Source: Fragilariopsis cylindrus CCMP1102
Lineage: Eukaryota > Bacillariophyta > Bacillariophyceae > Bacillariales > Bacillariaceae
Assembly (NCBI GenBank): GCA_900095095.1
Contig: FMBT01000472.1
Coordinates: forward strand, 1-64,000
DNA length: 64,000 bases
Direction of reading: 5' to 3'
The notes under the pieces are model-generated. The model did not search any database. It was not told the DNA's origin and saw only the letters and a program-made list of their open reading frames with translations. Positions 1 to 10,071 of the stretch are shown here, piece by piece (positions within the stretch are counted from its first letter, which is position 1; every line of letters begins with the position of its first letter). The position numbers and the translations under genes are program-made.

Positions 1-1535
1 TCGATGCAATATAAATGATAGGTAATAGTTTTAATAAAATAAAATCCAACTAATACGAATAGCCATAGTATAGTAATAAATGAAATGTTTCTTAAAATGT
101 ATACTAGTGTCTTATTTAGTTACAATCACGAACGATTATTCTGGACCTTTTTGGGAAAAACCCGGGTGATATCTGCCATTGGTGGATTACAACTATAGTC
201 CATATGGTTGTCGATGTAACAGTGAACAGAACTGAATTTGTCTGGTTTGAAACCGGTGGTGATACCAGAATCATCTTCCGTTCCAGTGTTGTTAGTTAGG
301 GTAAAATAAAAAACACTAGGATCGGGTGAATACACCGTGGTGTGATATTGCATATTAACTCTTGGGAAGAGATGCTCGTCGGACTTTATTCGGGGTTCGG
401 TCGACGTTTTTGTATGGTACTTAGTACGAAAAATTGGGTGGGCGTTATTTTACTGTTACAAGAGAACACCTACAGAAAGGGAATCGCAAAAAAAAAACAC
501 GAATATACAGGATTTGATTTTAAAGAAAAGGATATCAAAGACGGTGATAATCGATGGGGGTGAAATTCCAAATTCCGTGATTTTTGGACTCATCGCGCAC
601 CATATCGAAGGATTCGTGATGATACCACCTTAAGAAAGAGAACAACAAAATTAAGCGAACAATGATTACGGTATACTGGTACCATCACATCTTCACATCA
701 ATACGGTAACTTACGGGTAGTAAGTAGCCTTCGTGTAGAGTGCAATAATGAGCCTTTACTTCATAGTAAAGCTTCACGCAGCATTCCATGTGAGAAGAAT
801 TTCTTTTCGCCACTACTACGGTAATTTTTAATTGAAGTACGTACATTCCGATGAAGCATGTATAAATTCACGGCATCACTACTTCTATTAAAGTGAAACA
901 TTTTGTGAGTTACTTAACACACAATAACTGTTACTTCTCAAAGCGCCTTTACTTTTCCTGTAAGTTTGCTTCCTGTTCAACTGTATTATCCGAGTAGATC
1001 ATAGTCTTCACAACGTTGAGATATTATTTTCTATCTTCTACTACCTGCTGATACTTGACTAGTAGTCTTTTCTCACTTCTTTATTATATACTGTACGTCC
1101 CAATCCGATCTCGTGGTTCTGGTTCTGTTCTTGTTTCCTTTTCGGATAAATTAATAATATCGGAATTCCGATTTCCTTTCTTTTACTATTTTCACGAAAT
1201 CAACCATTTCAAGTCATCCATCTGATTTGATTAGAGACTGTCTTTTGATTGTATTCCCCTTCCTTCCTTCCTTCCTTCCTTCAGGTGAGTGAGTCAATTC
1301 AGAATCGAAGATCGAATCGGTAGAAGAAGAAGAAAAAAAAATTGGATTTGATTTATTCTTATTTTCTAAATTCTAAACCTTCCGAATACTTCCTCTCTGT
1401 TTCTCTCTCTCTCTCTCTTTCACGCACACCCTCTGTCTTTCTATCTACGTTTACTACACTTTTCACAGCCACGAAAAGTTAGTCAAATCAAAAATCAAGA
1501 CTTCAAATTAAAAACAAAACAAATAATAGAGCATC
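1..1535. other. Mostly non-coding left flank
   Basis: AT-rich sequence without a convincing gene apart from a possible minus-strand fragment at 126-353. A CCTT tetranucleotide run lies at about 1258-1283 and a pyrimidine-rich CT tract at about 1390-1440, shortly before the start codon of the next gene, so the last 300 bases are probably its promoter and 5' UTR. Confidence 0.5.
126..353 (-). CDS. Possible short gene or exon fragment, unknown
   Basis: An open frame of 75 codons beginning MQYHTTVYSPD. Composition is protein-like (aromatic and Cys residues, a balanced mix, none of the low-complexity runs of shadow frames), but there is no recognisable domain, signal peptide or membrane segment. 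It could be the terminal exon of a gene whose upstream part is not visible, or chance. No function is proposed. Confidence 0.2.
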   Translation of the reverse strand: MQYHTTVYSPDPSVFYFTLTNNTGTEDDSGITTGFKPDKFSSVHCYIDNHMDYSCNPPMADITRVFPKKVQNNRS

Positions 1536-3194
1536 ATGGCGGACCCAGCATCGACTGACAACCTCCCACCACCACCATCTGATACAGCAGACAGTAGTAG
1601 TCAGGGATATCCCGGACCACCGTCTAGATTACCATCTGGCGATGATATTGAGGAAGGTAATTTTAATGATGAACCAAAAAATAAATTTGAGGCTATTGTG
1701 GGTGAAGCAGCATTTGTGAAGGATGATGGTGAAGGGAATACATCGATCATGAAACCAAGAAAACCAGCCTTTCATCATCGTGCTATTAATGAGGATGCTA
1801 ACAACAGGGGTCACAAGGATGATGCCAACAAGGATGATGATGACGGCGATGATGATTCTACCGTAGTCGAATATCGAAATTCGAAATGGTATATAATTTC
1901 AAATTCAATATTTGTTCTATCATCAACATTATATGTTGCTATGGCATGCATGTTAATGGATTACTATTATTATTACAAGGAGGTACCACGAGCGGTAATG
2001 AATGCCGATGATGATGCCGCGTGGTGGAATTATTTTATGAATTGTACGGATGATCAATTTCTTCCAGAAAATGTCACGAATGCTGATGATGATAATACCT
2101 GGATGGTCTGGTACAATGAAACAGCCTTCTTTGAAGATGATTCCTACTATTGGTTACCAAAAATTGCTAATGAAAATGCCGAGGGGTATGAACCTTACGT
2201 CTCGAAATATATGATCTTATATTTTTTTGCAGCATTAGGATTTATTGTGACGGGTGTCATTGAAGTGATCTTAGCACGAAAACATTTCTGGTATCGGATG
2301 TTATATTATGGTATGATCATCGCTGCGTCATTTGGATTTGTATCGGCCATACTGACCAACAAGGATCCATTATGGAGTAATATCTGTAGTGCTATTTCGG
2401 TACATATCTGGGCACTAGAAGCAATCCTGATCTTCGTGCAACGTTGTCGTGGTGAATATTCGGATACAGAGAATTATGATAAACAGGAAGGATTTCTTGG
2501 TTTATCCATCCGTACTTGGTTTTATATTGCTGATGTCTCCTTCTTAATTGGTACCGTCGGTGATGTCGGTACATCGTATTTTTATATCTTTGAATATAGT
2601 GGGATTTATATCGGTATCTGTGGAATCATCTTTGCGATGGGTTGGTTAATCTGTGCCTTAATTTATCTTGCAATCTCTATCTATGATCATATCCAATACA
2701 AAAAATACTTTTATGCATTACAAGAACACGAAGATGGTACTAATGGTAAACCACTACTTGCTACCGGTATACCCATGACGATCGGAACTGGTTTGGATGA
2801 TTATGATAATACGAAGAATAATAACAAGGACAAACGTAGTACTCTCACTACCTTAGCTTCTGATGAAATTACGAACGGTATTTCATCGCCACCCGAATCT
2901 AGTAATAACAGCAGCGAGAACGGACAACAACCAACCGAAGATAACAATGATGAAGAAAAAAAGGATGATGCTGGTGATACTAATGGCGAGAACAACAGCA
3001 AAATTAAAATTGATACTTTTCCAGATAATATCAATATCGCAACTGCCACCACGGATGATGTAGCAGATGAAAGTTGTTGTGCTGTCCCTATTACTAGTGG
3101 TGTCCCTGCTGATACTGGTACTGATAATAATAATAATGACGATACTGGTACTGGTACCTACACAACTAATTTAAAAGAAAAAAAAGGTAATTAA
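1536..3194 (+). CDS. Multi-pass membrane protein with acidic tails, unknown
   Basis: A single-exon protein of 552 residues. Residues 1-115 are hydrophilic and acidic, rich in Asp near 95-108. About six hydrophobic segments follow (near 118-141, 224-246, 253-273, 282-302, 329-350 and 353-383). The loop between the first and second segment (about 142-222) is Trp, Tyr, Asn and Asp rich and holds several N-x-S/T sequons, so it may be lumenal. The C-terminal 160 residues are disordered, with Asn, Asp and Thr runs. The start is the first ATG after a CT-rich leader. I do not recognise the family; a role in an endomembrane or plasma membrane is all that can be inferred. Confidence 0.8.
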   Translation: MADPASTDNLPPPPSDTADSSSQGYPGPPSRLPSGDDIEEGNFNDEPKNKFEAIVGEAAFVKDDGEGNTSIMKPRKPAFHHRAINEDANNRGHKDDANKDDDDGDDDSTVVEYRNSKWYIISNSIFVLSSTLYVAMACMLMDYYYYYKEVPRAVMNADDDAAWWNYFMNCTDDQFLPENVTNADDDNTWMVWYNETAFFEDDSYYWLPKIANENAEGYEPYVSKYMILYFFAALGFIVTGVIEVILARKHFWYRMLYYGMIIAASFGFVSAILTNKDPLWSNICSAISVHIWALEAILIFVQRCRGEYSDTENYDKQEGFLGLSIRTWFYIADVSFLIGTVGDVGTSYFYIFEYSGIYIGICGIIFAMGWLICALIYLAISIYDHIQYKKYFYALQEHEDGTNGKPLLATGIPMTIGTGLDDYDNTKNNNKDKRSTLTTLASDEITNGISSPPESSNNSSENGQQPTEDNNDEEKKDDAGDTNGENNSKIKIDTFPDNINIATATTDDVADESCCAVPITSGVPADTGTDNNNNDDTGTGTYTTNLKEKKGN

Positions 3195-3602
3195 TAATAG
3201 AACAGAACAGAACAGAACGGAACCGAACAGAAACGAAAATGAAGATAGTTGAAAGGAGAATTTGCTAGAACTTGACCCATGCATGATTCATACATATTAG
3301 TGGTCGATTCGATTTTATACACAGGAACAAATGTAGAAAGGGGACTTGAGACTCAATAATCGAAATCACAGACTACACTAAAAAAAAATAAGCACAATAC
3401 ATATTATATATTTTATGGAAACTAAAGACTACAGCAACGTTAGTAGGTTAAAGAAAAAAGATAAAAATGATTATTTCAGTTTTATTTTATTATATATTCA
3501 ATTAGTTTACATTTACATCTTTTTTTCATCTATTATATTCATACAATTTTCTTATGCTTATCCTTATGCTTATGCTTATTATGCTGATGCTTTAGAGCAA
3601 TC
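3195..3602. other. Intergenic region between convergent genes
   Basis: Contains a short GAACA pentanucleotide run at about 3200-3217, directly after the stop codon, and otherwise AT-rich 3' UTR-like sequence. Near 3555-3595 a degenerate hexamer (CTTATG type) repeats several times. No gene is seen. Confidence 0.5.
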
Positions 3603-4370
3603 TCATGATGGTACAAAATCCGGATTCAGACGTTTAATTTCCTCTGGCATATTTATGATCCAACAATTTTTATCTAATATAAAATCTTCACATTTTACCA
3701 CATCATATTCAATTGTTGTTTTTGATATTGATTTTGAGTCTGATGATGCAACATCAATAGGAAGAACATCAGCGTCATTGTTGTTGTTGTTGATTGCGGG
3801 GGTGGTAATATGCGAAGAAGAAGAATCATCATGTTGTTGTTGTTGAATTTGATCTTTCCACATTGATGATGATGATGATGATCGTTGTCGTTTTATTATT
3901 TCATCCTCATCCTCGTTATTATATTCATCTTCACTATCATCTTCGTCATCTTTCTGCTCTCCGTCGTCGTTCTCAATTTGTTTTTCTATTTGTTCGGTAC
4001 GTATATTCACATTAATTGTTGGTGAACCTTCTCTTGGTAAAAATGTTGGTGTATTGGTCATATGTGGTTGTTCATGTTTTGTTTCCACAAAATGATAGGC
4101 CTTACACGATGTTACCAATTGGCAATTAATACAAATACACATCCTTACCGTCGTATATTGTTGTTGCTGCGGTTGTTGGTACTGTTGATGTTGTCTTATT
4201 CTTGTTGTTCCTCTTACAAAGTTGTTGCTGTTGCTGCTGTCAAGATGGAAAGATTCGACTGCAACCGGCATGGGTATTAGTAGTAGTCCTAGTAGTCCTG
4301 GTAGTAGTATAATAAGGGATATCATGATCGGTTCGTTCGTTCGTTCGTTCGTCGTACTGTAACGCGTCAA
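3603..4370 (-). CDS. ycf34: Nucleus-encoded Ycf34-like iron-sulfur protein with plastid leader
   Basis: A 255-residue protein that matches the Ycf34 family as I remember it. Residues 77-121 carry the signature block: C-x-C-x2-C-x5-C (Cys 78, 80, 83, 89), then AYHFVETKHEQPHMT, a Pro-Thr-Phe segment and PTINVNI. The family's C-terminal block (EYDVVKCEDF to the end) is at 221-255 with further Cys at 227 and 236. Cyanobacterial Ycf34 is reported to bind an iron-sulfur cluster and to affect photosynthetic electron transport. Here the two blocks are separated by about 95 residues of acidic and Ser/Asn/Gln-rich sequence, and a hydrophobic segment at 16-38 is followed by VES-FHL, an ASAFAP-like plastid cleavage site. 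The protein is therefore probably made in the cytosol and imported into the plastid stroma. The family call rests on recall of the motif, not on a search. Confidence 0.7.
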   Translation of the reverse strand: MTRYSTTNERTNEPIMISLIILLPGLLGLLLIPMPVAVESFHLDSSNSNNFVRGTTRIRQHQQYQQPQQQQYTTVRMCICINCQLVTSCKAYHFVETKHEQPHMTNTPTFLPREGSPTINVNIRTEQIEKQIENDDGEQKDDEDDSEDEYNNEDEDEIIKRQRSSSSSSMWKDQIQQQQHDDSSSSHITTPAINNNNNDADVLPIDVASSDSKSISKTTIEYDVVKCEDFILDKNCWIINMPEEIKRLNPDFVPS

Positions 4371-5077
4371 TTTTATTCCTTGTTGTGCTAGTCGGTCGAT
4401 CCTTTGGTTTGCTTTGATTTGCTTTTACAATAACTCCGTTTTTTTTGTTTGCATTTCACGAAATACAGAACGTGTGACCACCGAAAACTTCGTACTCAGA
4501 TCTAGTAGCTAGACTAGACTAGCAGCAGCTTGCAAAACTCTTACTTTTTAGCTTAGCTTTGCTCTGCTCTGCTCCTGCTAAGATGGTTAATGGTTATTTT
4601 TAATTGCTTTGTTGTTGTTTGTTTGTTCGTTTGTTCTTCTTTGTTGTTATTGCATCAATCAGACATCATTGCGTTGCCATGTTGTGCGCGTGTCAGCCAG
4701 TTAGGCAGTCGTGGAGACAGTATTTTATTTTTTCGCGCGACGCACTACGTACGAAGGCTAGACCACACACTCTGACATTATTTGAGAGTGAATTGTTCGA
4801 CAACAAAATAAAATAAAATTAAATAAAATAAATTGTTTTTGCTTTCTTGTCGTGCATCTGCGTGTGACAAGGAGGAACTTCTACTATCTAGTTTTTGCTT
4901 CCTGTTTTTCACTGCCTTCGTTCTTCGCTGTAGTTGCTTGCTTCACATGATTTCAATACACAGTAGCGAACAACAACAGCCAGAAAAGAACCTCAAACGC
5001 ATTGAACAACAACAAAACGACGTGACGTGCTTCAAACTAAAACTTTGTCGACACTTCTTGGTACATGAACATCCTCG

Positions 5078-5108
<31 letters not shown>

Positions 5109-5199
5109 CATAACTATTGTAGGTTCCCACAATACATTACCACACATTCAAATTGAATTTTTCGTCGAACAAGGTCTGTCAACTAGCTAGGCGTTAGTC
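4371..5199. other. Divergent intergenic region holding an inverted-repeat arm
   Basis: Lies between the Ycf34-like gene (minus) and the HA-domain gene (plus), so it should contain both promoters. Positions 4481-4892 form the left arm of an inverted repeat described separately. A (CA)n microsatellite lies at about 5080-5107. Confidence 0.6.
4481..4892 (+). repeat. Inverted repeat pair 1, left arm
   Basis: The reverse complement of this segment matches 10192-10675 over most of its length, with small indels. Landmarks shared in order are CAGATCTAGTAG, the CTAGACTAGACTAGCAGC tract, AAAAGTAAGAG read in reverse, a GTTTGTTTG tract, the CGCGCGACGCACTA block with the CGTACGAAGGCTAGACCA block, and TTTTGCTTTCTTGTCGTG. 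The arm has no long reading frame. Confidence 0.85.
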
Positions 5200-6918
5200 A
5201 TGATGAAAACAGAATTAGCCTGTAATTCAGATAGCTCTGTCGACAACAACAACAACAACAACAACACAGTGTCTACGAGAAGAAGAGTACCACTATCGTC
5301 ATCATTGTCACTACCTCTGCCCGTGAAATCAGATGAAGTTGCCAACACCATCATTCATCGCCAGGTGGTGAAGAAAGAAGAAGAAGAAGGGGTGGAAAAG
5401 GAGGAAGCTTACAACAATCCCGACGACGACGACGACAATAATAATAATAATAATCATATGAATGGTACTACGAATTGTGATGATTTAAATCGTGGACAAG
5501 TTCAACCAGTCAAAAAGGAGGAAGATGAAAACAAGGAAACCCAAATACCCTCCAGAAGTATTCATGACAATTATGATGATTGGAGGAATGGAAATTGGTG
5601 TTGGTTGTTATCGTCTGCTAATGCTAATGATAAGTCTAATGCTATGAACAAGAAGACTCGACATAGGAATAGCGTCGTTAGTTCTACTACACATCATTCC
5701 GGCGCGTTAGAAAATGGTGATACAAACAATACTACAAAAATCGCTGCTACCACCACCACCGGTATTCTCGTAACTGCAACTTCCACAACTAGACATCGAT
5801 CCAATGATGATGACGATGGCAAAGACAACAACGATGATGAAAAAATGAAGCCATCACCGAAAAAGAAGATGAGACACTGTCGTCAACAACCTATAAACTA
5901 TAATGATAGTGAAGAGGAAGGAGAAGTAGAGGATAACAACTATGCGTATGAGGCAAACAATCCCATAACTAACGACAACAACGATAGTAGCAGTAGCAGC
6001 AGCAACAACAACAAAGGTAATGATGAAGAAGGGTATGAATCATGGACGAAAGGTAACTGGTGCTGGTTGTTACCTTTTCCTACTGCAGTAGATGAGATTG
6101 AAACTACACGATCATCAACTAGACGTATCCATATGGGAGTAAATATTGGTGGTGATAATCCATACGAGGATGGTGACAGTGGCAATGAAGATTGTGATAC
6201 TGATGCTGATGCTGATAATGATAATGATAATGGTGCATCGTCCGCAAAATCAAAAACGAGAAAAAATAAGATGGAATACAAAACGTGGCAGAATAAAAGA
6301 TGGGATGAAAAATTCCGACGTCTTGTTGCCTACAGAAAGGAAAACAAGTCCACTAATGTTCCTGGCATGTATGAAGCAGATCCAAAACTCGCAAGGTGGG
6401 TCAAGTATCAACGGACAAGTGCCACGAACAAAAACATCTCCGAAGAACGACTAAGGCGTTTGAATTCCATCGGATTTGTATGGAAAATGAGAAACGACGA
6501 TGTCCTTGCCCCATGGATGGAAATGTATCATAGACTTGTTGCATACAAAATGGAACACAAATCTACTGATGTTCCTAAGGAATATCAAGTAGATCCAAAA
6601 CTTGGACATTGGGTCCAAACACAACGGAAAAGTTATGATAAGAAGCAACTTTCTACTGACAGGATCAATCGTCTTGAATCGATTAGTTTTGTTTGGGACT
6701 CTTATGATGTGCAGTGGATGGAATCGTATAGTAAATTAGTTGAGTATAAGAAACAAAACAAGTCAACAGTAGTTCCATACCGTCGCACTGAACATCATTC
6801 CCTTGGGAATTGGGTCGATACTCAACGAGTAGCTTATAACAAGGACAAGTTGTCGGGAAAGCGCTTAGAACTTCTGAATTCCATCAATTTTGTATGGTCC
6901 GCGAAGAAGGTTTCCTAA
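5200..6918 (+). CDS. HA-domain (helicase-associated repeat) protein, copy 1
   Basis: A 572-residue nuclear-type protein. The C-terminal third holds three helicase-associated domains (about 358-430, 440-508 and 505-570), each with the pattern W-x5-LVxYKxxxKST-x-VP, then LGxWVxxQR, a basic stretch, and LNSIxFVW. Such HA repeats are presumed DNA-binding and are much expanded in diatoms. The N-terminal two thirds are disordered and contain two copies of a short motif Y-x2-W-x2-GNWCWLL (about 123-138 and 278-292), plus several SUMO-consensus-like sites (MKTE, VKKE twice). The start is the second of two adjacent ATG-rich possibilities after a CA repeat. It is a paralogue of the gene at 45701-47125. 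A regulatory role is inference. Confidence 0.85.
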   Translation: MMKTELACNSDSSVDNNNNNNNTVSTRRRVPLSSSLSLPLPVKSDEVANTIIHRQVVKKEEEEGVEKEEAYNNPDDDDDNNNNNNHMNGTTNCDDLNRGQVQPVKKEEDENKETQIPSRSIHDNYDDWRNGNWCWLLSSANANDKSNAMNKKTRHRNSVVSSTTHHSGALENGDTNNTTKIAATTTTGILVTATSTTRHRSNDDDDGKDNNDDEKMKPSPKKKMRHCRQQPINYNDSEEEGEVEDNNYAYEANNPITNDNNDSSSSSSNNNKGNDEEGYESWTKGNWCWLLPFPTAVDEIETTRSSTRRIHMGVNIGGDNPYEDGDSGNEDCDTDADADNDNDNGASSAKSKTRKNKMEYKTWQNKRWDEKFRRLVAYRKENKSTNVPGMYEADPKLARWVKYQRTSATNKNISEERLRRLNSIGFVWKMRNDDVLAPWMEMYHRLVAYKMEHKSTDVPKEYQVDPKLGHWVQTQRKSYDKKQLSTDRINRLESISFVWDSYDVQWMESYSKLVEYKKQNKSTVVPYRRTEHHSLGNWVDTQRVAYNKDKLSGKRLELLNSINFVWSAKKVS

Positions 6919-7506
6919 CAGCGTCGTAGTTGAGCCGATCCGCCAAATACTAATGACTAGTGTGATGCCTACACTCATTGCTTTTATTCTATTGACGACG
7001 ACGACGACGACGACGCTAAGATAACATCCCACGATGGTCGGAAAAAGAACATAACGGGATCACATCATAATTGTGCCCTGTTCCAAACGGAAAAATTTGG
7101 CCCTGTATAGACAGGTCTTCCCTTAAAAGAAAGTGCTCGTCACAAGCATAAGTTGGAACGGAATTTCTACCAGACTAAAAAAAAATTGTGGTTGCGGTGT
7201 AACATAAACATATCAGCAACACATGAACTGCTGAGCAACGAATGAGCGCATGAACGAGCAATGGGATAGATCCACTATGCACGAAAGGATGGACGTATGC
7301 ATGTACGTGTATCGTTCGGCGAACGAAAACTAAAGACAAGAAGGGGTGGAGGGTGGAATATACAACATGATAAATAGATAAAGTTATATAATACTATCTA
7401 TTCTTATTGTTCAGCAGCTAGCTAAACGATACAGTCTGTCTCTTTCTTTCTCTCTCCCATTTATATAAGTTTTTTTTATTCAAGATTTTGTAAAGTATTC
7501 AATTTT
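6919..7506. other. Intergenic region between convergent genes
   Basis: 3' flanks of the HA gene and of NOB1. It contains a GAC trinucleotide run at about 6996-7016 and a short CT-rich tract near 7440. No gene is seen. Confidence 0.5.
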
Positions 7507-10071
7507 TTAATATCGTCTCATACCGCATGCACGATCATGGGATGTTTTCTTTTTACCACGTCGTTCTCTACCTTTTGCTGCATTAGGATTCTTTCTTGCA
7601 CCAAATCCAACTTTAATATCATCTGTACTAACACTATTTCCTATACCACTACCACTTGTATTACCACTACCAGACCAACCTTTACCACCAAATTTAGCAG
7701 AGGATGTTGATTTTACATTACACCCAACACTGGATGCAATATCACGTCCAAATATTGAATGTGATTTGGATGTTTGATATTTATTACCAGAATTAATTTT
7801 AACTTTTTGATTCCAGACACCCGATAATAATTGATCTTCTCTTAATAATAAATCACCTTTAAATCTATTATGCTTACCAACACCAGATTTTGGTAATGAA
7901 AATTTTGTACCACGAATACTATGTATTCGACCTTGTTTTCGTTTACTGAAATGTAATTTTAGACGTCCAGTCTTACCATCCACACTTGCTGATATACGTT
8001 GCATCATATCACCTGATCCACAATGGGAACAGAACAAACGTTTCATATAATGATGTGAATCATCTTTAAATTCATCATCCGCGCCATGAATTTTAAAGCA
8101 TGCCCCGCAACGGATTACCCATGATTTTAAACGTTTAATTCTCATACCATTATCTGTTGATAACAAATGTAAATTCATTTGCAACAGTACATTCTGCATA
8201 GCAAAATCTGTTGTGACACATGCTGATCGTTGTGATAATGGTGGGCCTTGTACTGCTCTCTTACTATTGTTATTAGTCGCTGGAACTGCTTCTGTTGATG
8301 TTGCTGCTGCACCTTCAATAATTCCACCAACTTCCGCACTACTACCCGCAGTAGCGGTAGCAGTTACAGCGCCATCAGTAGCAGCAGCAGTAGCATCAGT
8401 ACCACCACTAACAGTAGGTAAACATTTACCAGGATCTAATCGTCCACCGGATTCATTTTTAATTAATTTGATGTCTTGTGTCGACGTGATCCATCCAGTA
8501 CCATCATCATCTTTTTCAAACATTGTTTCACCACCCATACCACCACCACCAATAATTTTAGATGATAAACCTAAATTATGCATGGTGTTAGTAGAAGCTT
8601 CGGGGGTACCAAATGATGATGGTAATGATATTGTTACATCATTATCGTTCGTCTTCTTCTTGGGTTGTTTTGGTTTCATTAATCCTTTATATTTACGAAA
8701 TGAATTGTACGACCGTCCAGATTTTGAGACACGTGATAAATTTTGTGCCTTTTCTTCATCTGTTAAAAATACTGTTTTCTTTTCTTTCTCCTCTACTACC
8801 TCGTTAACAACTTCTAAATTGGCTTTAGTAGTATCATTATAATCATTATCTTCACCTTCATATGGTACAGTAGAGGCAGCTAATAGACTTGGAAATTCTA
8901 ATTCTAATTCAACTTCATCATCATCATCATCGTCTTCTGATTCGGATGCATCATCAAATTGACCAACACCGTCATTATTATCTTCATTTTTGACATCTTC
9001 CACAACATCAAGTTCATTCCCATATTTATCTTTCGTATAAGGTAGAGCTACAATAGCAAATGCCGATGCAGATATTCTTGCTTTTGATGCAGTTGTAAAT
9101 GGTGATGGTAATGGTGATGGTAATTTCAAGTGCATTGAAGCAAAAGTATTAGCTGTAGTAGTATCAACATCATCAACATCAACAGCATTGTCAACAGCAA
9201 CGGTAACAATAACACCAGGATTGGCAAGATTCGCCCATGATGATTTGACGACTGGAATTATTGGTGGTGCAGCAGCAGCAGCATCTTCCACTTCTACTTC
9301 CTCCTCGCCATCATCATCATCCGATTCATGTTCGATTTCATCATAATCTTCTTTGCCTAATAACTTTTGAGGTTTATCATCATTGCTATCATCATCGCGT
9401 TCTTCTTTTTTATCACCACCCTTTTTCTCTTCTTCATCTTTGATCGTTGTACCCGCTGCTGTTGTACCAGAGGATTTATGTTCATTCATTGGTAATATAG
9501 AACCTAAACCAATTTTACGTTTTGGTGTTGTTCGAATATGCTCTAAGCTGTTAGATGCTGAACTAGAAGATAGATCACTACCAATAGAACAACCTTCCTT
9601 TTCCATATCTAATGTTAATGCTAATACATGTAAATCAATGGTACTTAAACTAGCATAATCACCGGTTTGTTTGGAAAAGGCAATCATGGCTTGAATTGAT
9701 TTTTCAGTGGGTGGACGTATTTCTAAACCAAGATTTGGATTCAACATTAATGTTTGTAGGTATTGACGTGATGATGCATCACGAATTTCACTGATAACAC
9801 TTGGTGTGGTCACATATTTTGTAGCTTTCCCAATTAAATTTTCAATTTCATTTTTAATAATTGGTCCAGAATCAATAACAATTGAATAATATTGTTGTTG
9901 TATTCTTTCAGCAGGTCTTGGTTGTTTTGTCGTTGCCGTAGTCGTTGTTGCAGTGGCGGCAGGAGCAACAGCAACAACAACAGGAGCAGGAACAACAGGA
10001 GTAGTATTCTTCGTCATAGTCGACGTCGGGTTTCTATCATTCATCTTAGCGTATCTAGCTAGCTCCACCAA
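7507..10071 (-). CDS. NOB1: NOB1, PIN-domain endoribonuclease of 18S rRNA maturation
   Basis: An 854-residue protein. Residues 61-160 form a PIN domain beginning YYSIVIDSGP, with the acidic residues expected of the active site (Asp67, Glu95, Asp138 and Asp146 in TGDYASLSTIDLHVLALT), which is the NOB1 signature. At about 650-690 a zinc ribbon has C-G-A-C and C-S-H-C pairs, and the typical NOB1 C-terminal region with a basic GVGKHNRFKG stretch follows. NOB1 cleaves the 20S pre-rRNA at site D to make the 3' end of 18S rRNA in late pre-40S particles. The middle (about 190-560) is an acidic, low-complexity insertion, which makes this protein about twice the length of human NOB1. The start could also be Met10. 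Confidence 0.93.
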   Translation of the reverse strand: MVELARYAKMNDRNPTSTMTKNTTPVVPAPVVVAVAPAATATTTTATTKQPRPAERIQQQYYSIVIDSGPIIKNEIENLIGKATKYVTTPSVISEIRDASSRQYLQTLMLNPNLGLEIRPPTEKSIQAMIAFSKQTGDYASLSTIDLHVLALTLDMEKEGCSIGSDLSSSSASNSLEHIRTTPKRKIGLGSILPMNEHKSSGTTAAGTTIKDEEEKKGGDKKEERDDDSNDDKPQKLLGKEDYDEIEHESDDDDGEEEVEVEDAAAAAPPIIPVVKSSWANLANPGVIVTVAVDNAVDVDDVDTTTANTFASMHLKLPSPLPSPFTTASKARISASAFAIVALPYTKDKYGNELDVVEDVKNEDNNDGVGQFDDASESEDDDDDDEVELELEFPSLLAASTVPYEGEDNDYNDTTKANLEVVNEVVEEKEKKTVFLTDEEKAQNLSRVSKSGRSYNSFRKYKGLMKPKQPKKKTNDNDVTISLPSSFGTPEASTNTMHNLGLSSKIIGGGGMGGETMFEKDDDGTGWITSTQDIKLIKNESGGRLDPGKCLPTVSGGTDATAAATDGAVTATATAGSSAEVGGIIEGAAATSTEAVPATNNNSKRAVQGPPLSQRSACVTTDFAMQNVLLQMNLHLLSTDNGMRIKRLKSWVIRCGACFKIHGADDEFKDDSHHYMKRLFCSHCGSGDMMQRISASVDGKTGRLKLHFSKRKQGRIHSIRGTKFSLPKSGVGKHNRFKGDLLLREDQLLSGVWNQKVKINSGNKYQTSKSHSIFGRDIASSVGCNVKSTSSAKFGGKGWSGSGNTSGSGIGNSVSTDDIKVGFGARKNPNAAKGRERRGKKKTSHDRACGMRRY

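Noticed and set aside
3415-3846. Plus-strand frame with a hydrophobic segment
   Set aside because: Its second half lies antisense to the Ycf34-like gene and consists of the complement of its codons; it is a shadow.
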